Shown piece by piece: positions 7,207 to 9,454 of a stretch of DNA of 9,454 nt (the stretch's first letter is position 1; every line of letters begins with the position of its first letter). This DNA is from Clostridiaceae bacterium (GTDB lineage: Bacteria; Bacillota; Clostridia; Saccharofermentanales; DTU023). Made by a program: the position numbers and the translations under genes. The notes under the pieces were generated by a model. The model was not told the DNA's origin. It did no database searches and was given only the letters and a program-made list of their open reading frames with translations. The stretch lies in assembly GCA_012511185.1 (NCBI GenBank), contig JAAZGN010000101.1, forward strand, positions 1 through 9,454. Direction: 5' to 3'.

Positions 7207-7422
7207 TCAGGTGCTGCCCGATCCGAAACGCCTGATCAGGATGGCAACAAGGAGGATCGCGAGCAATGCGATGACATACCACCAGGTATCGACACGCTTT
7301 CTCCTGGATCCGCAGCCGCTGCAACCGGTCACTTGCTCGTCACAGGCAGCGCATGGTTCTTCGACTTCCTTCTTCTCGTCCGGATTCAGGATTTCTTCTT
7401 CTTTTTGATCTTCCATCACCAT
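7207..7422 (-). CDS. Small single-pass membrane protein with two CxxC motifs
   Basis: Hypothetical protein of 71 residues that I do not recognise. Residues 1-22 are very acidic (MVMEDQKEEEILNPDEKKEV); residues 24-38 hold two closely spaced Cys pairs (CAACDEQVTGCSGC) that could bind a metal or form disulfides; a basic patch (RRKRVD) precedes one hydrophobic helix (WWYVIALLAILLVAILI) and a short C-terminal tail (RRFGSGST). By the positive-inside rule the N-terminal domain may be cytoplasmic, but both ends of the helix are basic, so orientation is uncertain. The ribosome binding site is weak; ATG at 7416 is an alternative start. A candidate extended -10 promoter lies 60 bases upstream. The codon pattern, the coherent acidic/Cys/TM layout and the absence of a better frame support a real gene. 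Confidence 0.6.
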   Translation of the reverse strand: MVMEDQKEEEILNPDEKKEVEEPCAACDEQVTGCSGCGSRRKRVDTWWYVIALLAILLVAILIRRFGSGST

Positions 7423-7482
7423 CTCAGAATATCATTCCCCGCAGCTCCGGTCCGGCGCCGCGGCCTTTTCTTCATTGAACAT

Positions 7483-7491
7483 ACTATAGCA
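7483..7491 (-). promoter_or_regulatory. Candidate extended -10 promoter for the 71-residue gene
   Basis: On the minus strand the bases read TGCTATAGT, matching the extended -10 form TGnTATAAT with one difference. No good -35 hexamer lies upstream, which is tolerated in extended -10 promoters. It lies about 60 bases before the start of the small CxxC protein. Confidence 0.4.
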
Positions 7492-7532
7492 TGAGCTTCT
7501 TCTTGTCCGATTCGTCATTGTTCATAATTTGT

Positions 7533-7561
7533 TTGCCAAAGAATGCCTGCTTTATTGTAAT
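7533..7561 (+). promoter_or_regulatory. Promoter of the CBS-domain protein gene
   Basis: TTGCCA (7533-7538) and TGTAAT (7556-7561) are spaced by exactly 17 bases, each one base from the sigma-A consensus, 31 bases before the ATG. A GGGAGG ribosome binding site lies between them and the gene (about 7580-7585). Confidence 0.6.
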
Positions 7562-7592
7562 CTGTACTTAACAAGAACAGGGAGGTTCTTTC

Positions 7593-8135
7593 ATGATAGG
7601 AAAGCATATCGGCCCTTTTCTGTTGCAGGGGGATGACCCTCTCATGATCGACGCGGAGCATTGCGCGACGGTCCGCACAGAAAATACATTAATGCACGCC
7701 TTGTTACTCCTCTCCAGTGTCGGCTTCACTTCAGTTCCAGTATTAGACGAATCTTCCCGCCTCGCTGGTGTGGTCGGCATGCCCGCCATCTTCAAGGGCA
7801 TACTCGGTGATGACCACTATCACTGGGACCAGCTTGATCTTCGCAAGGTTAAGGATGTGATGGAACGAAACGTATCCGTCGTCTATACCGACTCGTCACT
7901 GGAAGATATTCTGCACCTTCTTGTCAACGCCAACTACCTGTGCGTAACTGGCCGTGACGGCCTTTTCATGGGTATCATCGCCCGTAAACAAATCATCAAG
8001 CGCTTCAACCGCCTGGTCCATGAATTTGAAAACCATTTCCGGGTATGCCCGCTGGCTGATGAAGACCCGCCGCACCCCAGGGAAACGCGAGGCGCCCCCG
8101 GCAAGCTCAAGAAGGCCTTGCCCCTGGAACGCTAA
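7593..8135 (+). CDS. Two-CBS-domain protein, DarB/CbpB-like (probable c-di-AMP sensor)
   Basis: Soluble protein of 180 residues made of two CBS domains (about 21-72 and 85-140). The start (IGKHIGPFLL), the first CBS core (LMHALLLLSSVGFTSVPVLD, then SRLAGVVGM) and the second (NANYLCVTGRDGLFMGIIAR, then KQIIKRFN) line up with Bacillus subtilis DarB (YkuL) and Listeria CbpB. In those species the apo form stimulates the (p)ppGpp synthetase Rel, DarB also acts on pyruvate carboxylase, and binding c-di-AMP releases the partner. Whether this protein binds c-di-AMP is inference. An extra ~35-residue Pro/Arg/Lys-rich tail (from about 145) goes beyond the usual domain end. ATG 7593 has GGGAGG upstream. 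The gene stands alone on +, converging on rplL across a shared terminator. Confidence 0.82.
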   Translation: MIGKHIGPFLLQGDDPLMIDAEHCATVRTENTLMHALLLLSSVGFTSVPVLDESSRLAGVVGMPAIFKGILGDDHYHWDQLDLRKVKDVMERNVSVVYTDSSLEDILHLLVNANYLCVTGRDGLFMGIIARKQIIKRFNRLVHEFENHFRVCPLADEDPPHPRETRGAPGKLKKALPLER

Positions 8136-8136
8136 A

Positions 8137-8167
8137 AAGGCGGCTCTGTCAGGGACAGAGCCGCCTT
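8137..8167. terminator. Strong hairpin terminator between the CBS gene and rplL
   Basis: Arms 8137-8150 and 8154-8167 form a perfect 14-bp, GC-rich stem (AAGGCGGCTCTGTC) with a 3-base loop. On the minus strand it is followed by a run of T, giving an excellent intrinsic terminator 24 bases after the rplL stop. On + it begins two bases after the CBS gene stop but has only a weak T-tract, so it serves mainly the ribosomal operon. Confidence 0.9.
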
Positions 8168-8190
8168 ATCAGTCCTTGGACAAGTCCCTT

Positions 8191-8571
8191 TTACTCAACG
8201 TCAACTTCCGCACCGGCTTCACGAAGCACTTTGGCGGCGTCTTCGGCGTCCTCTTTACCGACCTTTTCCTTGACGGGCTTGGGGGCCTCGTCGACCAGGG
8301 CCTTGGCTTCCTTGAGGCCGAGACCGGTCAGCTCGCGCACGACCTTGATGACGGCCAGTTTTGCCTGACCGGCATTTTTCAGAATGACGTCAAACTCCGT
8401 CTTCTCGGCTTCTTCCGCTCCGGCATTGTTGCCGGCCGCAGGGGCCGCGACGGCCATGGCAGCGGCAGAAACACCGAACTCTTCCTCCATGGCTTTGACG
8501 AGATCGTTCAGTTCCAAAATGGTCAGATTCTTCACGGCCTCCAGGATGCCGTCAATTTTTTCCTTATCCAT
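8191..8571 (-). CDS. rplL: 50S ribosomal protein L7/L12
   Basis: Stalk protein of the large ribosomal subunit, present as dimers on L10, which recruits and activates the translational GTPases. 126 residues, normal length: an N-terminal dimerisation helix pair (1-33, ILEAVKNLTILELNDLVKAM), an Ala/Gly-rich hinge (36-52) and the C-terminal factor-binding domain (about 56-126) with KTEFDVILKNAGQAKLAVIK, VVRELTGLGLKEAKALVDEA and the ending AKVLREAGAEVDVE. ATG 8571 comes two bases after the rplJ stop; its AGGAGG site lies inside the last codons of rplJ, suggesting translational coupling. The stop is TAA 8191-8193, followed by the hairpin terminator. Confidence 0.98.
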   Translation of the reverse strand: MDKEKIDGILEAVKNLTILELNDLVKAMEEEFGVSAAAMAVAAPAAGNNAGAEEAEKTEFDVILKNAGQAKLAVIKVVRELTGLGLKEAKALVDEAPKPVKEKVGKEDAEDAAKVLREAGAEVDVE

Positions 8572-8573
8572 GC

Positions 8574-9212
8574 TTAATTATCCTCCTGTTTATCTTCTGT
8601 TACTTCTTCAACGGTTTGACCGTCTTCCTCAACGGCGGTCTCTTCTGCCGGCACTTCTGCCTGCTTGGGCTCTTCTTCCCTGTCCACGGCCATCTCCGCC
8701 ACGGTTCCGGCACCCGATTCAGCTCCCTTTTCGGCAACCTGTGAGGCAATCCGGGCAAAGGCTGTCAGCGGGTAAAGCATCATGAACAGCAGCTTGCCGT
8801 AGAGATTCTCGCGGGACTCGACACGTGAGAGCGCCATGATGTAGTCGAGCGGATGAACTTCTTTGCCGACAATGCCGCCCTTGATGCTCATCTTGCGAAA
8901 TTTCTCGGTATACTCGCGCACCAGCCTCGGTGCCAGGACAAGGTCTTCATTGCTGTAGGCGATGGCGGTCGGCCCGGTCAGGGTCTCCTCGAGACCTTTG
9001 ATCCCGAGTTTTTCGAAGGCCCGCGACGAGATTGAATTCTTGACAACCTTGTAGTTCAGGTTCTTGTCCCGGAACTCGGCGCGCATCTGGGTATCCTGTT
9101 CAACCGTCAATCCTTTGTAGTCGGAGAACACGATTGATTCAGCATTTTCCAGCTCTTTAGCCAGGGCGTCGACCCGTTTCTTCTTCAGTTCCAGTATCTT
9201 TTTACTGGGCAT
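8574..9212 (-). CDS. rplJ: 50S ribosomal protein L10
   Basis: Base of the L7/L12 stalk; it binds 23S rRNA through its N-terminal domain and L7/L12 dimers through a C-terminal helix. I place the start at ATG 9212 (MPSKKILELKKKRVDALAKE), which has AAGGAGGAAG upstream; the upstream extension of the frame runs into the leader terminator. Family features include AESIVFSDYKGLTVEQDTQM, NYKVVKNSISSRAF, LTGPTAIAYSNEDLVLAPRL and YPLTAFARIASQVAEK. At 212 residues it is longer than the common 165-180 because of a ~50-residue acidic, low-complexity tail (EEEPKQAEVPAEETAVEEDG and beyond) ending at TAA 8574-8576. In this family L10, bound to L7/L12, represses its own operon by binding the leader RNA. Confidence 0.97.
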   Translation of the reverse strand: MPSKKILELKKKRVDALAKELENAESIVFSDYKGLTVEQDTQMRAEFRDKNLNYKVVKNSISSRAFEKLGIKGLEETLTGPTAIAYSNEDLVLAPRLVREYTEKFRKMSIKGGIVGKEVHPLDYIMALSRVESRENLYGKLLFMMLYPLTAFARIASQVAEKGAESGAGTVAEMAVDREEEPKQAEVPAEETAVEEDGQTVEEVTEDKQEDN

Positions 9213-9232
9213 GTGACACTTCCTCCTTATCA

Positions 9233-9268
9233 AAATATAAACACCCCTCCGCAACGGGCGAAGGGGCG
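9233..9268 (-). terminator. Leader terminator/attenuator before rplJ
   Basis: On the minus strand, CGCCCCTTCGC pairs with GCGGAGGGGTG (11 bp including G-T pairs; arms 9258-9268 and 9242-9252) around a 5-base loop, followed by TTTATATTTT. It ends about 20 bases before the rplJ start and fits the attenuator expected after an L10 leader. Confidence 0.75.
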
Positions 9269-9360
9269 CATCGAAAGATCCGTCCTTCCGCCTCGGCGGG
9301 ACAGCGCGACCTGTTTACGTCCCTTGGGACTCCTGCTTTCTACGGCGTCGTAGGTATTTG
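9233..9360 (-). ncRNA. L10 ribosomal protein leader
   Basis: Cis-regulatory RNA in the rplA-rplJ spacer. On the minus strand it contains the blocks GTAGAAAGCAGGAGTCCCAA (about 9326-9345) and GTCCCGCCGAGGCGG (about 9290-9304), which resemble the conserved AGCAGG and CCGAGG elements of the Rfam L10 leader. Position, length and the downstream terminator all agree. The L10-L7/L12 complex would bind it to repress rplJL. The boundaries are approximate; I have not folded it. Confidence 0.8.
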
Positions 9361-9368
9361 GTTTTCTT

Positions 9369-9385
9369 GCCCGCAAGCCGCGGGC
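9369..9385. repeat. Small inverted repeat just after rplA
   Basis: GCCCGC and GCGGGC (6-bp arms, 5-base loop) lie 7 bases after the rplA stop. On the minus strand A-rich sequence follows, so it is not a terminator in that direction; it is probably the first helix of the rplA-rplJ spacer RNA. Confidence 0.5.
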
Positions 9386-9391
9386 GTCACC

Positions 9392-9454
9392 CTACTTGGA
9401 GAGTTTCGGGTTGGTGCGGACACCGGGACCCATGGTACTCGTCAGGGTGCAGCG
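9392..9454 (-). CDS. rplA: 50S ribosomal protein L1, C-terminal end only
   Basis: The minus strand from the window edge to TAG 9392-9394 encodes 20 residues, RCTLTSTMGPGVRTNPKLSK. This matches the end of ribosomal protein L1 (typically ...STMGPGIRVD/N...), the 23S rRNA-binding protein of the L1 stalk. The rest lies beyond the window. The order rplA-leader-rplJ-rplL is the usual bacterial one. Confidence 0.88.
   Translation of the reverse strand, partial: RCTLTSTMGPGVRTNPKLSK

Noticed and set aside
1..9454. CRISPR arrays, tRNA genes, insertion sequences, toxin-antitoxin or phage genes
   Set aside because: No spaced direct repeats, tRNA-like cloverleaf, transposase or phage protein motifs seen on either strand.

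Overview
The window reads as a chromosomal segment of an anaerobic bacterium of the Bacillota (Clostridia-like), at roughly 55-60% GC by eye. The evidence is a rplA-rplJ-rplL ribosomal cluster with an L10-type leader, a two-CBS protein resembling Bacillus/Listeria DarB/CbpB, a sodium-pumping methylmalonyl-CoA decarboxylase cluster, and strong GGAGG-type ribosome binding sites. I cannot place it to genus.

Layout, left to right. The 3' part of a LysR-type regulator runs on + (1-890). It meets, tail to tail, a minus-strand block (851-4098) that reads in transcription order mmdA (carboxyltransferase) - mmdD (small membrane subunit) - mmdC (biotin carrier) - mmdB (Na+ pump) - amidase. A divergent spacer (4099-4224) separates this from a small HExxH metallopeptidase on +. 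That gene converges on a minus-strand pair: a MATE-type transporter followed by a membrane-anchored alpha/beta hydrolase (7059-4599). Next come a 71-residue CxxC membrane protein (minus), a DarB/CbpB-like CBS protein (+), a strong hairpin terminator, and rplL, rplJ, the L10 leader and the last codons of rplA (minus).

The most striking feature is gene decay concentrated in one operon. mmdA lacks its N-terminal ~200 residues and starts next to a perfect palindrome. mmdB has lost roughly 110-125 internal codons at a GC-rich repeat. The amidase keeps its start and C-terminal half but has lost the middle with its catalytic residues, and also has an in-frame TAG and a one-base frameshift. The MATE gene has one in-frame TGA at codon 90 in an otherwise full-length frame. 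mmdC and mmdD between the broken genes look intact. TGA and TAG both terminate several intact genes here, so a changed genetic code is unlikely. Either a real recent decay of the decarboxylase operon or an assembly problem would explain this, and read mapping would separate them.

If intact, MmdA would move the carboxyl group of methylmalonyl-CoA to biotin on MmdC, and MmdB would decarboxylate carboxybiotin while exporting Na+, with MmdD holding the complex together. As read, this pump cannot be assembled. I see no mobile element, CRISPR array or tRNA, and nothing that I would call a new defence or biosynthetic system.
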